Source: Zunongwangia atlantica 22II14-10F7 | GTDB lineage: Bacteria > Bacteroidota > Bacteroidia > Flavobacteriales > Flavobacteriaceae | Direction of reading: 5' to 3' | DNA length: 64,000 nucleotides | Assembly (NCBI RefSeq): GCF_002094855.1 | Contig: NZ_ARYN01000005.1 | Location: 124,001-188,000, forward strand | Shown: positions 1 to 8,054 of the stretch, one piece after another | Position numbering within the stretch: position 1 is the stretch's first letter | How the letters are laid out: each line of letters opens with the position of its first letter | Notes under the pieces: model-generated | Told to the model about the DNA's origin: nothing | The model's input: the letters and a program-made list of their open reading frames with translations, nothing else | The model's database searches: none | Program-made: the position numbers and the translations under genes

Positions 1-512
1 AAGAAGACTGCGAAATTAATCTTTGGTTTGAGCATGATCTTTTTTGCCAGGTTAATTTTTGGTTTGTAAGCACCTTAATTGCTCAAAATCCACATTTGAA
101 CAAGGTTTTTTTAGTGATGCCAAATAAACTTAGCCAATTTGGTTTTGGCGGATTAAGTAAAACCGAATTAATTGAAGCCTACAAACATCGAAAATCGATA
201 AATAAGATTCAAGATTTTGCAGCACTCTGGCTATATTATCAAAACAATGATCTGGAAGAATTAAAATTAGCGGCTAAAAATCTTCAAAAAGAATTTCCTT
301 TTTTGGCACCAGCAGTTGAAGCTCATATAGCTAGGATTCCGCATAAAAATGATCCTGGCCGCCCGGTAAAAGTTATTTTAGAAATCATGAATAAGCTGAA
401 AACTGAAGAATTTATTCCTGTTTTTAAAGAATTCAGTAAAAGAGAAAGTATTTACGGTTTTGGAGATCTTCAGGTGAAAACACTTGTTGAAAAAGCACGA
501 AAACTTCGATAA
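1..512 (+). CDS. DUF1835-like protein, 3' part (5' end outside window)
   Basis: The frame is open from the first bases of the window, so this is the C-terminal part of a longer gene; a TTG at 96 is internal and is not the real start. The visible residues before it include LWFEHDLFCQ, which I recognise as a signature of DUF1835 proteins of Bacteroidota (usually about 270-300 residues). About 170 residues are visible, rich in Lys, Glu and Phe, without membrane segments. The function of the family is unknown to me. The stop at 510-512 is followed within 7 bases by a dispersed repeat. The coding frame is certain; the family name rests on one motif. Confidence 0.7.
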   Translation, partial: EDCEINLWFEHDLFCQVNFWFVSTLIAQNPHLNKVFLVMPNKLSQFGFGGLSKTELIEAYKHRKSINKIQDFAALWLYYQNNDLEELKLAAKNLQKEFPFLAPAVEAHIARIPHKNDPGRPVKVILEIMNKLKTEEFIPVFKEFSKRESIYGFGDLQVKTLVEKARKLR

Positions 513-518
513 GTAAAA

Positions 519-610
519 CACCTCGGGGCAAGTACACAAGGCATTCGTTGGGAATAAATATTTAATTTCGAGGCAAACCTCGAGGTATCATAGCCTTTGG
601 CGGTGCCAAC
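519..610 (+). repeat. Dispersed intergenic repeat, copy A (full length)
   Basis: A unit of about 92 bp that begins CCTCGGGGCAAG, passes through an AT-rich middle and a small palindrome (CGAGG-CAAA-CCTCG), and ends in the near-palindrome TTGGCGGTGCCAA. The same unit occurs in reverse at 2627-2716 and in shortened form at 32538-32577. It starts 7 bp after a stop codon. It encodes nothing that I can see and looks like a REP- or MITE-like intergenic element. Confidence 0.8.
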
Positions 611-619
611 AAAACAAAA

Positions 620-640
620 CCCCGAAAGAAACTTCCGGGG
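620..640 (-). terminator. Rho-independent terminator of the 119-residue gene
   Basis: On the minus strand a hairpin, CCCCGGAAG-TTT-CTTTCGGGG (one mismatch), is followed by a T-rich run. It lies about 27 bp past the stop of the leftward gene at 667-1026 and borders repeat copy A. Confidence 0.7.
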
Positions 641-666
641 CTTGTATCACAACATTTAAGTACTTA

Positions 667-1026
667 TTAGATCAACACTAATTCTGATGAGCTAATAATA
701 TCGTTTCTATTTAATAGTTTTCCGTAGAATTCAAGGTCGTTCTTACCGCTTTTAAAAGATTCATCCAACCATTCTGTAGCTTTATGTACAGGAAATGTAA
801 AAACTTTAATATTTGGATATCCTTGTGGCGAGGATCCCTGATTAATGCCAATTTCTATAGTTTTATCTTTCTTGTTATAAAAAACAAACTTTGCTAAAAA
901 ATTATGACGTAGTAAATCGATAAAGTCCTGCGGAATTTTTTCACAATCCGTGCATTCCTCGATATACTGATTTACCAATACCCTCAATGATGTTTTAATC
1001 TCCTCCGTTCTTAAATAAGATGCCAT
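667..1026 (-). CDS. Conserved-looking hypothetical protein, 119 residues
   Basis: I do not recognise this protein. It is soluble in appearance, with no signal peptide or membrane segment. An N-terminal helical half carries a CxxC pair (ECTDCEK, around residues 25-28), and the C-terminal half has alternating beta-like stretches. A terminator at 620-640 and an untranslated gap of 273 bp upstream, before the divergent MFS gene, suggest it is a real single-gene unit. The start ATG at 1024-1026 is the only good one. The CxxC pair could be redox-active or bind metal, but two cysteines alone do not show this. Confidence 0.65.
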   Translation of the reverse strand: MASYLRTEEIKTSLRVLVNQYIEECTDCEKIPQDFIDLLRHNFLAKFVFYNKKDKTIEIGINQGSSPQGYPNIKVFTFPVHKATEWLDESFKSGKNDLEFYGKLLNRNDIISSSELVLI

Positions 1027-1299
1027 AGTTTTTAGTTTTTTTGTTGTTAATACTCAGCGAAAATAGTTTCAATCCATAGACTTAAAAAGCATTTGTGTAA
1101 GGTTTAACTCGAAGATATAAAATCTTCACAATATCGTTTTCGTAGGTGTCTCAATTTTACCCCGCCTAAAATCAGAATCAAATAATTGCGGATTTTCACT
1201 AATCTCCTGAAATACAAATTCCTGAAATTTTAAAGCTTAAATTATCATTTCAATAAAAATGGCTATATTCTAAAAAAATTTAAATTTTATTTTAACAAA

Positions 1300-2622
1300 A
1301 TGAATAAAATCGTACTCTGGTCACTTTGCGCCGCGTTTGCAGGATTTCTATTTGGTTTCGATACTGTAGTGATATCGGGAGCTGAGAAGCAATTACAACA
1401 AATCTGGCAAAGTTCAGATGCCTTTCATGGCACCTTTGTAATTGGCATGGCATTATGGGGTACGGTTGCCGGAGCACTCTTTGGAAGTTTCCCAACAAAT
1501 TTCTTCGGAAGAAAAAAGAGTTTATTTTTTATAGGAATTTTATACGTGATCTCAGCTTTGGGATCTGCCCTGGTAGATGATCCTTATACCTTCGGAATAT
1601 TTCGATTTATTGGTGGCTTGGGAGTTGGAGCTTCAACGATCGCTGCGCCCGCCTATATTTCTGAAATTGCTCCTGAAAAAGATCGGGGAAGATTAGTAGC
1701 CTTTTATCAATTCAATATTGTTTTAGGAATGCTAGCGGCTTATGCTTCAAATTATCTTTTACGAGAAACCGGAAGCGAACCCTGGCGCTGGATGATTGGC
1801 ATGGAAGCTTTACCTGCTTTAATTTATACATTTTTGGTGCTGGTTATTCCGCAGAGTCCGCGTTGGTTAATTTCGCAGGGCAAAATGGAAAAAGCACGGT
1901 TTATTTTAGCTAAAATCGACACCTCTAAAGATTTAGACAGCAAGATCGCAGAAATTAAAAGACAGGCAGATCATGGGAAATCTTCTAATGAAAATATCTT
2001 TATGAAGAAATATCGCAAACCTTTGATCTTAGCATTTCTTATTGCTTTTTTCAATCAGTTTTCGGGAATTAACGCCCTACTCTATTACGCACCAAGAATT
2101 TTTGAAGAAGCCGGTTTAGAAGAAAGCGCTTCTTTATTAAGTAGTATTGGGGTTGGCGTTACCAACATTATTTTCACCTTTCTGGCTTTATTTTTAATCG
2201 ATCGGTTAGGACGAAGAACCTTAATGTTTATAGGATCTATTGGTTATATTGTTTCTTTAGCAATGGTTTCAGCTGCATTCTTTTTAGATTGGGGTGGGAT
2301 GAGTGTTCCTATTTTCATCTTTATTTTTATCGCAGCACATGCAATTGGGCAAGGCTCTGTAATTTGGGTTTTTATTTCTGAAATTTTCCCGAATCATTTA
2401 CGCGCCGGCGGGCAGGCATTTGGATCTTCAACACACTGGGTACTTGCAGCTATTATTCCGTCACTAGTACCAGTTTTATTTGGAAGTATTGGTGCGGGCT
2501 GGGTATTTGCCTGTTTTGCATTTATGATGGTTTTACAACTATTATACGTAAAATTTATGATGCCCGAAACCAAAGGAAAATCTTTAGAAGACCTTGGCCT
2601 CGGGCTATCTGAAAGAGAATAA
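1300..2622 (+). CDS. MFS sugar porter (XylE/AraE/GalP-like)
   Basis: A 440-residue inner-membrane transporter of the sugar porter family, expected to import a monosaccharide by proton symport. Family hallmarks are visible in order: FGFDTVVISGA in helix 1, GRKK after helix 2, the R-F-GG-GVG segment, DRGRL, PQSPRWL before the central loop, QFSGINALLYY in helix 7, DRLGRR between helices 8 and 9, and PETKGKSLEDL at the C-terminus. The length is that of bacterial members. It converges on the GH43 end of the PUL, which suggests uptake of arabinose or galactose released by those enzymes, though the sugar cannot be read from the sequence. It is not in the leftward operon and probably has its own promoter in the 273-bp gap upstream. 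Confidence 0.9.
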   Translation: MNKIVLWSLCAAFAGFLFGFDTVVISGAEKQLQQIWQSSDAFHGTFVIGMALWGTVAGALFGSFPTNFFGRKKSLFFIGILYVISALGSALVDDPYTFGIFRFIGGLGVGASTIAAPAYISEIAPEKDRGRLVAFYQFNIVLGMLAAYASNYLLRETGSEPWRWMIGMEALPALIYTFLVLVIPQSPRWLISQGKMEKARFILAKIDTSKDLDSKIAEIKRQADHGKSSNENIFMKKYRKPLILAFLIAFFNQFSGINALLYYAPRIFEEAGLEESASLLSSIGVGVTNIIFTFLALFLIDRLGRRTLMFIGSIGYIVSLAMVSAAFFLDWGGMSVPIFIFIFIAAHAIGQGSVIWVFISEIFPNHLRAGGQAFGSSTHWVLAAIIPSLVPVLFGSIGAGWVFACFAFMMVLQLLYVKFMMPETKGKSLEDLGLGLSERE

Positions 2623-2626
2623 TTTA

Positions 2627-2716
2627 TTGGCACCGCCAATGGGTATAATACCCGAAGGCTTGCCTTGAAATTATAAATTTATTTCCAATGAATGCCTTAT
2701 GGGCTTGCCCTAAGGT
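2627..2716 (-). repeat. Dispersed intergenic repeat, copy B (inverted orientation)
   Basis: The reverse complement matches copy A over its whole length: GGGCAAG near the start, AAGGCATTC, GGAATAAAT with small changes, then GGCAAGCCTTCGGGTATTA and the closing TTGGCGGTGCCAA. It fills the gap between two convergent genes, starting 4 bp after the MFS stop and ending 3 bp before the GH43 stop. It also holds the palindrome GGGTATAATACCC at 2641-2653. Confidence 0.8.
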
Positions 2717-2719
2717 AAT

Positions 2720-3688
2720 TTACTCTTCTGCATAAATTCCTTTAGTCGTCATTACGATAGGCTTAATAGTACCATCTTCATTGTATTCCATTTTTTCGAT
2801 ACAAACAGATCTACTATAGCTGGAACCATCAGTTTGGATTCCTCCATTGTGGTAAATAAAATACCAGTCGTTATTAAAATCTACGATCGCCTGGTGATTG
2901 GTATTACTGTTTCCCGCAATCTCATTTAAGATGCCTTTATATTCGTAAGGCCCTTCGATATCATCTGCCATGGCATAAGCGATCTTCTCGGGGAAACCTG
3001 TAGCATAGGTTAGGTAATATTTCCCGTCTTTTTTGTGAACCCAGGGAGCTTCAGTAAATTCTAAACCTTCAAAGTCTATTTTCTTGATCTCCCCATCGAT
3101 CTCTATCATATTATCTTTAAGCTTGGCGTAATAGCAAACTCCATTTCCCCAAAATATCCAAGGCTGGTCGTCGTCATCAATAAAAATTGCAGGATCTATA
3201 CACGTCCAGGAATGCGTAGATGCAAAACAATCTTCATTAGTCAATAATGGTTTTCCCAGTGCATCTTTGTAAGGACCTTCTGGTTTATCTGCAACAGCAA
3301 CGCCTATACCATTCCAATTGGTGCTGATGTACCAATAATATTTATCATTTCTTTTCATTACGTGGCCCGCATAAGCATCTCCACTTGTTGCCCATTCAAA
3401 ATCTGTAATCTTTAAAGGAATAGGATGTTCTTCCCAGGTTTTCATGTCTTTCGTAGAAAACACCAGCCAATCTTTCATTTTATATCCTTTTTGGCCACCT
3501 TCGTAATCGTGCCCGGTAAATAACCACAGTACATCATCGTCTACAAAAGCAGCAGGATCTGCAGTGTATTTATGCGTAAAGATTGGGTTTTGTGTAGGTT
3601 TAAAAACCATAGATGAATCTTTTTGCGCATAAATGCTCACTCCAAACAGTGAACATATCATCACTAAAATAACCTTTCTCATTTTCAT
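2720..3688 (-). CDS. Secreted glycoside hydrolase family 43 protein
   Basis: A 322-residue five-bladed propeller enzyme. The signal peptide MKMRKVILVMICSLFGVSIYAQ precedes one GH43 domain. The three acidic GH43 positions are visible: Asp in ADPAAF (base), Asp in CIDPAIF (pKa modulator) and Glu in FTEAPW (acid). Such enzymes are alpha-L-arabinofuranosidases, beta-xylosidases or arabinanases; here arabinofuranosidase is the likely role by context. An ATG at 3733 would overlap the upstream gene by 35 bp and put a hydrophilic stretch before the signal peptide, so I use the ATG at 3688, 10 bp past the upstream stop. It is the last gene of the leftward PUL operon. Confidence 0.88.
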   Translation of the reverse strand: MKMRKVILVMICSLFGVSIYAQKDSSMVFKPTQNPIFTHKYTADPAAFVDDDVLWLFTGHDYEGGQKGYKMKDWLVFSTKDMKTWEEHPIPLKITDFEWATSGDAYAGHVMKRNDKYYWYISTNWNGIGVAVADKPEGPYKDALGKPLLTNEDCFASTHSWTCIDPAIFIDDDDQPWIFWGNGVCYYAKLKDNMIEIDGEIKKIDFEGLEFTEAPWVHKKDGKYYLTYATGFPEKIAYAMADDIEGPYEYKGILNEIAGNSNTNHQAIVDFNNDWYFIYHNGGIQTDGSSYSRSVCIEKMEYNEDGTIKPIVMTTKGIYAEE

Positions 3689-3698
3689 TAATCTTAAT

Positions 3699-4700
3699 TT
3701 ATTCTTTTTCGGGTGCACCACCCCATTTTTCATTAAGCCGTTTTACTTCTTCTTTGGTTAAACCAATTACGCTACCATGGCGCGGAAAAAAATCTTTGGT
3801 AAAACTTTCGGTTTCTTCTGAAAAGTTAAAGAGATCCTTACTTCTCTGAAATTCATAGCGACCACTTGAATACAAATCGTACATTAAAATATATTCGTCG
3901 CTATCATTCAGTTTAAAAACTGAAGAGCCCTCTACATGTGTTTTTGTACCGGCATACACATCTAAGTATTTAAAATCTTCTTTCCACGGTCCTTCAAGAG
4001 ACTTACTCACCGCCTGCTGAATTCCATTTTTTATTTCCTCTTCCTTTTCATTTTTGGTATTTCCTTTATAAAACAGATGGTAAAGTCCATCTTTATAAAT
4101 GATATCTCCATCTATCGCACCATATTTGGCGCGAAACATTAAAGTTGGTTCACTTTCAAAATCTGTAAAATCTTTATTGGCGTAAGCGCTATAAAAATCC
4201 AGATTGTCTTCTCCTTCAAATCGGATTGTAAAATAGATAAGGTACTTATCCTTTTCAGTATCGTAAAAAGTTTGCGGCGCCCAAACCCAGTGTACATTTT
4301 TGAAAGTTTTAGGATATTGTTTTTTGAAATCTATTGCTGAAGTTTTCCAGTCGATCAAATTATCAGAATGCATTAAAACGATTCCGGGATTACTTCCCCA
4401 ACCATTTTTTACGGTAAACATATCTGTTGCAACCATAAAAAATTGATCCTTATTTCTTAGAATATGAGGATCACGTATTCCACCAGAATTCGAAATTGTA
4501 TCTGATCCTATAATGGGCTGATTATTATTTAAAGCTTTCCAGTTTTTAGCATCATGACTAACTGCAAATCGCAATTGCTCTCTAAGCTCGCCTTTTCCTG
4601 TACCTTCAAAATAGGCAAAAAGATACGCGTCCATATTTTTTTGGGCAATCGATAATTGCGAAAGAAATAGCAAGACTAACAATCCAAATTTCACTTTCAT
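3699..4700 (-). CDS. Secreted glycoside hydrolase family 43 protein
   Basis: A 333-residue GH43 enzyme with a cleavable signal peptide ending at SIAQ. It belongs to the branch with the opening motif AYLFAYFEG, which the two upstream genes share. Catalytic candidates are Asp77 in GIRDPH, Asp197 in IDGDI and Glu257 in VEGSS. It ends in a short helical tail (LTKEEVKRLNEKWG). Members of this branch that I know from Bacteroides PULs act on arabinofuranosyl or related groups; the exact linkage cannot be read. It is packed with its neighbours (10-bp gaps on both sides). With the next two genes it forms a set of tandem paralogues. Confidence 0.88.
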   Translation of the reverse strand: MKVKFGLLVLLFLSQLSIAQKNMDAYLFAYFEGTGKGELREQLRFAVSHDAKNWKALNNNQPIIGSDTISNSGGIRDPHILRNKDQFFMVATDMFTVKNGWGSNPGIVLMHSDNLIDWKTSAIDFKKQYPKTFKNVHWVWAPQTFYDTEKDKYLIYFTIRFEGEDNLDFYSAYANKDFTDFESEPTLMFRAKYGAIDGDIIYKDGLYHLFYKGNTKNEKEEEIKNGIQQAVSKSLEGPWKEDFKYLDVYAGTKTHVEGSSVFKLNDSDEYILMYDLYSSGRYEFQRSKDLFNFSEETESFTKDFFPRHGSVIGLTKEEVKRLNEKWGGAPEKE

Positions 4701-4710
4701 ACCTCAGGTT

Positions 4711-5805
4711 TTAAAAATCAAAATTCCAATGACCAGCTAAATTTTCAGCTTCTTTTTGACTAAGATGAATAACCGCACCGTGCTTTGGTGAAGAAAAATT
4801 AGTGGCTTTCATCACTCCTTCATTAAAATGTCCCAGATTTATAAAATTCTCAAAATCTGTGGTTTCTAAAAATCCAAAGTTATGTGGCTGAATTCCGTAG
4901 ATATCATACATCAGGATCCATTTATCTTCACCGATGATCTTCCACACATTTGGCGCTTCACTGGCTTGTGGTTCTTCATCAATCCATCTTTCCTGATATT
5001 GGTATCCTTTATTTATTTCTGAAGAAACTGCCTGCTTAATTCCCGGCGTACCATCGTGTGGTGTATAAAACATATGAAATTTATCGCCAATTTCACTAAT
5101 ATCGGCATCGATATAAGAGACTTCTTTTGGGTAATCGAAGATCAATTGTGGGGCTGTAAGTAAACTATCAAACTCCTTATTTACATAGGAGTAATACATC
5201 TGGTTACGCTCATTTCCCATTCTCATGGTGTAATACAGCATAAATTTACCCGCTTTTTTATCGAATATCGTCTCTGGCGCCCAGGCTGCTCCGACTTCAT
5301 CAAAACCATCAAAAGATTGATCTAAACGAACATTTGCTTTACTCCAGTGAATTAGATCACTAGATTTCATTAGTACAAATCCGCGATTATTTCCCCAGCC
5401 ATATTTCTCACCCTCACGTTGCCATTCGGTTTTACGAAGTCCGTCACGTTTTGCGAAAATATGAAGATCTGTCATTGCCAGGTAGAAATTTCCTTCTGGC
5501 CCACGATAGATATGTGGATCGCGAATTCCTTTTTGTTCAGCAATGGTATCGCCGGCAATTACGGCATTACCCTCATTAATATCGGTAAAACTCTTACCGT
5601 CTTTACTTAAAGCCATGTGCAGGCTATGGTCGTTATCCTTAAAATAGACCATTAAATAAGCGGCCATTTTATCCTGAACCTGGTTTTTTGAGTCTAGATT
5701 TTCTTCGGAATTTATTTCAGCTTTATCTTCAGAAGCAGTTTGTTTACAAGAAACAATTCCAAAAATAATCATCAAAGACATACAAAATCGCATCCAATTT
5801 CTCAT
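4711..5805 (-). CDS. GH43 lipoprotein
   Basis: A 364-residue lipoprotein: the lipobox GIVSC places the lipidated cysteine at residue 20, followed by an acidic linker (residues 24-45) that is likely to send it to the outer face of the outer membrane. The GH43 domain runs from about residue 48 to the end, with Asp96 in GIRDPH, Asp in YIDADIS and Glu in SEAPNVWK. It has an insertion after the first blade (about residues 112-130, DLHIFAKRDGLRK region) that its two paralogous neighbours lack. The gap to the upstream gene is 4 bp. An arabinofuranosidase or galactosidase role is inferred from context. Confidence 0.87.
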   Translation of the reverse strand: MRNWMRFCMSLMIIFGIVSCKQTASEDKAEINSEENLDSKNQVQDKMAAYLMVYFKDNDHSLHMALSKDGKSFTDINEGNAVIAGDTIAEQKGIRDPHIYRGPEGNFYLAMTDLHIFAKRDGLRKTEWQREGEKYGWGNNRGFVLMKSSDLIHWSKANVRLDQSFDGFDEVGAAWAPETIFDKKAGKFMLYYTMRMGNERNQMYYSYVNKEFDSLLTAPQLIFDYPKEVSYIDADISEIGDKFHMFYTPHDGTPGIKQAVSSEINKGYQYQERWIDEEPQASEAPNVWKIIGEDKWILMYDIYGIQPHNFGFLETTDFENFINLGHFNEGVMKATNFSSPKHGAVIHLSQKEAENLAGHWNFDF

Positions 5806-5809
5806 GGTC

Positions 5810-7966
5810 TTATTGTAAAGGTGCGATGCCTTCTAAAGTTGGCTTAACTTCAATGATCGAACCATCTTCGTTAAATTTAAGACTGTCGATAGAAACTTCT
5901 CTATGGTATCCTGCAGCTCTTCCCATTGCTTCTCCTTTAGGACGAGTAAAACGATGATATACCAAATACCATTCGTCTTTTCCAGGTACCTGGATAACCG
6001 AATTATGACCTGTAGCCAAAATTTCTTTTTCTACATCTTTTTGGATTACAATATTATCTTCAGGAATATTAAGCGGACCAAGCGGACTATCAGCTGTGGC
6101 ATAACGCACTTTATAATTAGGGCTTCTGGTATCATCTTCAGCCCACATAAAATAATATTTTCCGTTTCTAAAAAATACCTCAGCGCCTTCTCTAAATGTA
6201 CCATCTGGAGTGATCACTTTAGGTTTTTCGCTTTTTATAGTCGTCATATCATCATTAAGCTCTACAACAGCCAAAAATCCATTTCCCCAGTACAAATAAT
6301 TTTTTCCTGTTTGTGGATCTTCAAAAATATCTGGATCGATATTTTGCCCACCACGAATACCTTCTGGTTTTTCTGAAATTAATGGTGCTCCAGAATCTTT
6401 AAATGGTCCTTTTGGACTATCTGAAACCGCTACACCTACCTGCTGAGCAGCGGTGAAATAATAGAAATATTTATAGGCGCCGTCTATTTCTTTTTCGATC
6501 ATGGTTGGTGCCCATGCGTTTCTGCTGGTCCATTCAACGTCTTTTTCCAAATCTAAGATTACTCCCTCATCTGTCCAGTTTACCAGATCTTCAGAAGAAA
6601 ATGTTTTAAAATAAGTTCCAGACCAACCGGTAAAACCATCGCTGGTTGGATATAAATAGTATTTCTTATCTTTTTCAGAATAAATAATTTCAGGATCTGC
6701 ATAATAACCTTCTACCACCGGATTATTGGCAACTGCTGCAGTAACCTCAAAGCTTGTTACCTCCTCACCAGTCGAAATTTCGTAAGAAACCGGCCCATTA
6801 GAAAAATCCTGAGCACCTTCAGGAGAAACCGCAACCCCAGGAAGTGTTTTAAGCTCAGGATCAAAATTGGTTAAATCTGCCCCATATTTTAGAGGAAGAT
6901 AAATAGTATTTTCATCTCTTTTTATTACAATATTGTTGGTTTTTATAGCTGAATTTGAAGCGCCCGTTACGCCAGTAAGATCATCTGAAGGAAAGGCTTT
7001 TAATAAACGCTGCATTTCTTCTGTAGTAATTGGCATTACGGTACCATGTCTTGGATGAAAATTCATAGAAATATCTTCATCTACGATCTCAAAATTCTTT
7101 AAGTCTGAACTTTTAGTAAACTGGTAACTACCGTCGATATACACATCGTACATCAGGATATAATCTTCAGAATTTATTAATTTGAAAACTCCAGATCCTT
7201 CTACGGCTTTATCGGTTTGGTCTACATTACCAGGTTCTGCTTTATATCCTGAAGTCAAAGAATCTGAAATGGCAACTTTAATTCCTTTATCGCGATCACC
7301 TTCGGTTTTATAGAACAAATAAAATTTACCGTCTTTTTTAATAATATCGCCATCTATAGAAGCTTTTTCATTTGGATTGAAAAACAACTGTTTTGGCGCA
7401 CTTTCTAATCCTGTAAAATCTTCGTTTACATAAGCATAATAGATCTTATCATAACTTCCCGGCTCTAACATCGAGAAGTAAACCATATATTTTTTCGCTG
7501 AAGGATCATAAATGGTTTGTGGCGCCCAAACACGCATCACTTCAGAAAATTCTGGATAAGTTTGTGGAATATCGATAATCGTACTGGACCAGCTTAGCAT
7601 ATCATCAGACTTTAATAGCGTCATCGCTGTGTTTGTCCAACCTTTTTGTGCTAAAAGATCTGTAACCACCATGTAGTAACCGCTGCCGTCCTCTTTTCTT
7701 AAAATATGAGGATCACGAACACCACCGCTTCGGCTTATAGAATCCGAATCTATTATAGGTTCGTTGTTGTTTAAAGCATGGAAGTTATAGCCATCTTCAC
7801 TTATTGCATAACGAATTGCTTCTTCGCCATCGCCATTACCGGTAAAATACGTAAATAAGTAAGCTGTGTATTCATTTTCTTTCTTTCCATCAGCGCAGGA
7901 AAACAGCACTAAAGAGCATAATAACAAAACAAAAACACTCGGCTTAAATAAGAATTTGATATTCAT
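5810..7966 (-). CDS. Bimodular GH43-GH43 lipoprotein
   Basis: A 718-residue lipoprotein (lipobox LVLFSC, Cys24) with two different GH43 domains. The N-terminal domain (about 30-345) starts AYLFTYFTG and has RDPH, IDGDI and EGSGVF, so it is a close relative of the next two genes downstream. A linker (about 345-425) resembling a small beta domain joins it to the C-terminal domain (about 425-718), which has YYADPEI, NIDPDIF and REGAEVF and belongs to a different GH43 branch. Both active sites look complete. Two activities on one anchor suggest concerted removal of side chains. A gap of 88 bp separates it from the upstream gene, so it may have its own promoter. Confidence 0.88.
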   Translation of the reverse strand: MNIKFLFKPSVFVLLLCSLVLFSCADGKKENEYTAYLFTYFTGNGDGEEAIRYAISEDGYNFHALNNNEPIIDSDSISRSGGVRDPHILRKEDGSGYYMVVTDLLAQKGWTNTAMTLLKSDDMLSWSSTIIDIPQTYPEFSEVMRVWAPQTIYDPSAKKYMVYFSMLEPGSYDKIYYAYVNEDFTGLESAPKQLFFNPNEKASIDGDIIKKDGKFYLFYKTEGDRDKGIKVAISDSLTSGYKAEPGNVDQTDKAVEGSGVFKLINSEDYILMYDVYIDGSYQFTKSSDLKNFEIVDEDISMNFHPRHGTVMPITTEEMQRLLKAFPSDDLTGVTGASNSAIKTNNIVIKRDENTIYLPLKYGADLTNFDPELKTLPGVAVSPEGAQDFSNGPVSYEISTGEEVTSFEVTAAVANNPVVEGYYADPEIIYSEKDKKYYLYPTSDGFTGWSGTYFKTFSSEDLVNWTDEGVILDLEKDVEWTSRNAWAPTMIEKEIDGAYKYFYYFTAAQQVGVAVSDSPKGPFKDSGAPLISEKPEGIRGGQNIDPDIFEDPQTGKNYLYWGNGFLAVVELNDDMTTIKSEKPKVITPDGTFREGAEVFFRNGKYYFMWAEDDTRSPNYKVRYATADSPLGPLNIPEDNIVIQKDVEKEILATGHNSVIQVPGKDEWYLVYHRFTRPKGEAMGRAAGYHREVSIDSLKFNEDGSIIEVKPTLEGIAPLQ

Positions 7967-7995
7967 TGTGGTTAGATTTTCAGATTTTATTAGTT

Positions 7996-8014
7996 AAGTG
8001 TTAAATATACACTT
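7996..8014. promoter_or_regulatory. Inverted repeat in front of the bimodular GH43 gene
   Basis: AAGTGT and ACACTT face each other across TAAATAT. The minus-strand reading of the centre, TATATTTA, differs by one base from the Bacteroidota -7 box TAnnTTTG and lies about 35 bp before the ATG. It could be a promoter with an operator over it; no clear -33 box is seen. Confidence 0.3.
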
Positions 8015-8054
8015 TTTAAATCAATTTAATGCATTTAATCTTTGAGCATTCATA

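Noticed and set aside
519-640. Start of a CRISPR-like array
   Set aside because: The three repeat copies are far apart and differ in length; there are no regular spacers and no cas genes.
5903-6376. Plus-strand frame of 157 codons
   Set aside because: Lies fully inside the bimodular GH43 gene on the other strand, with no family-like sequence.
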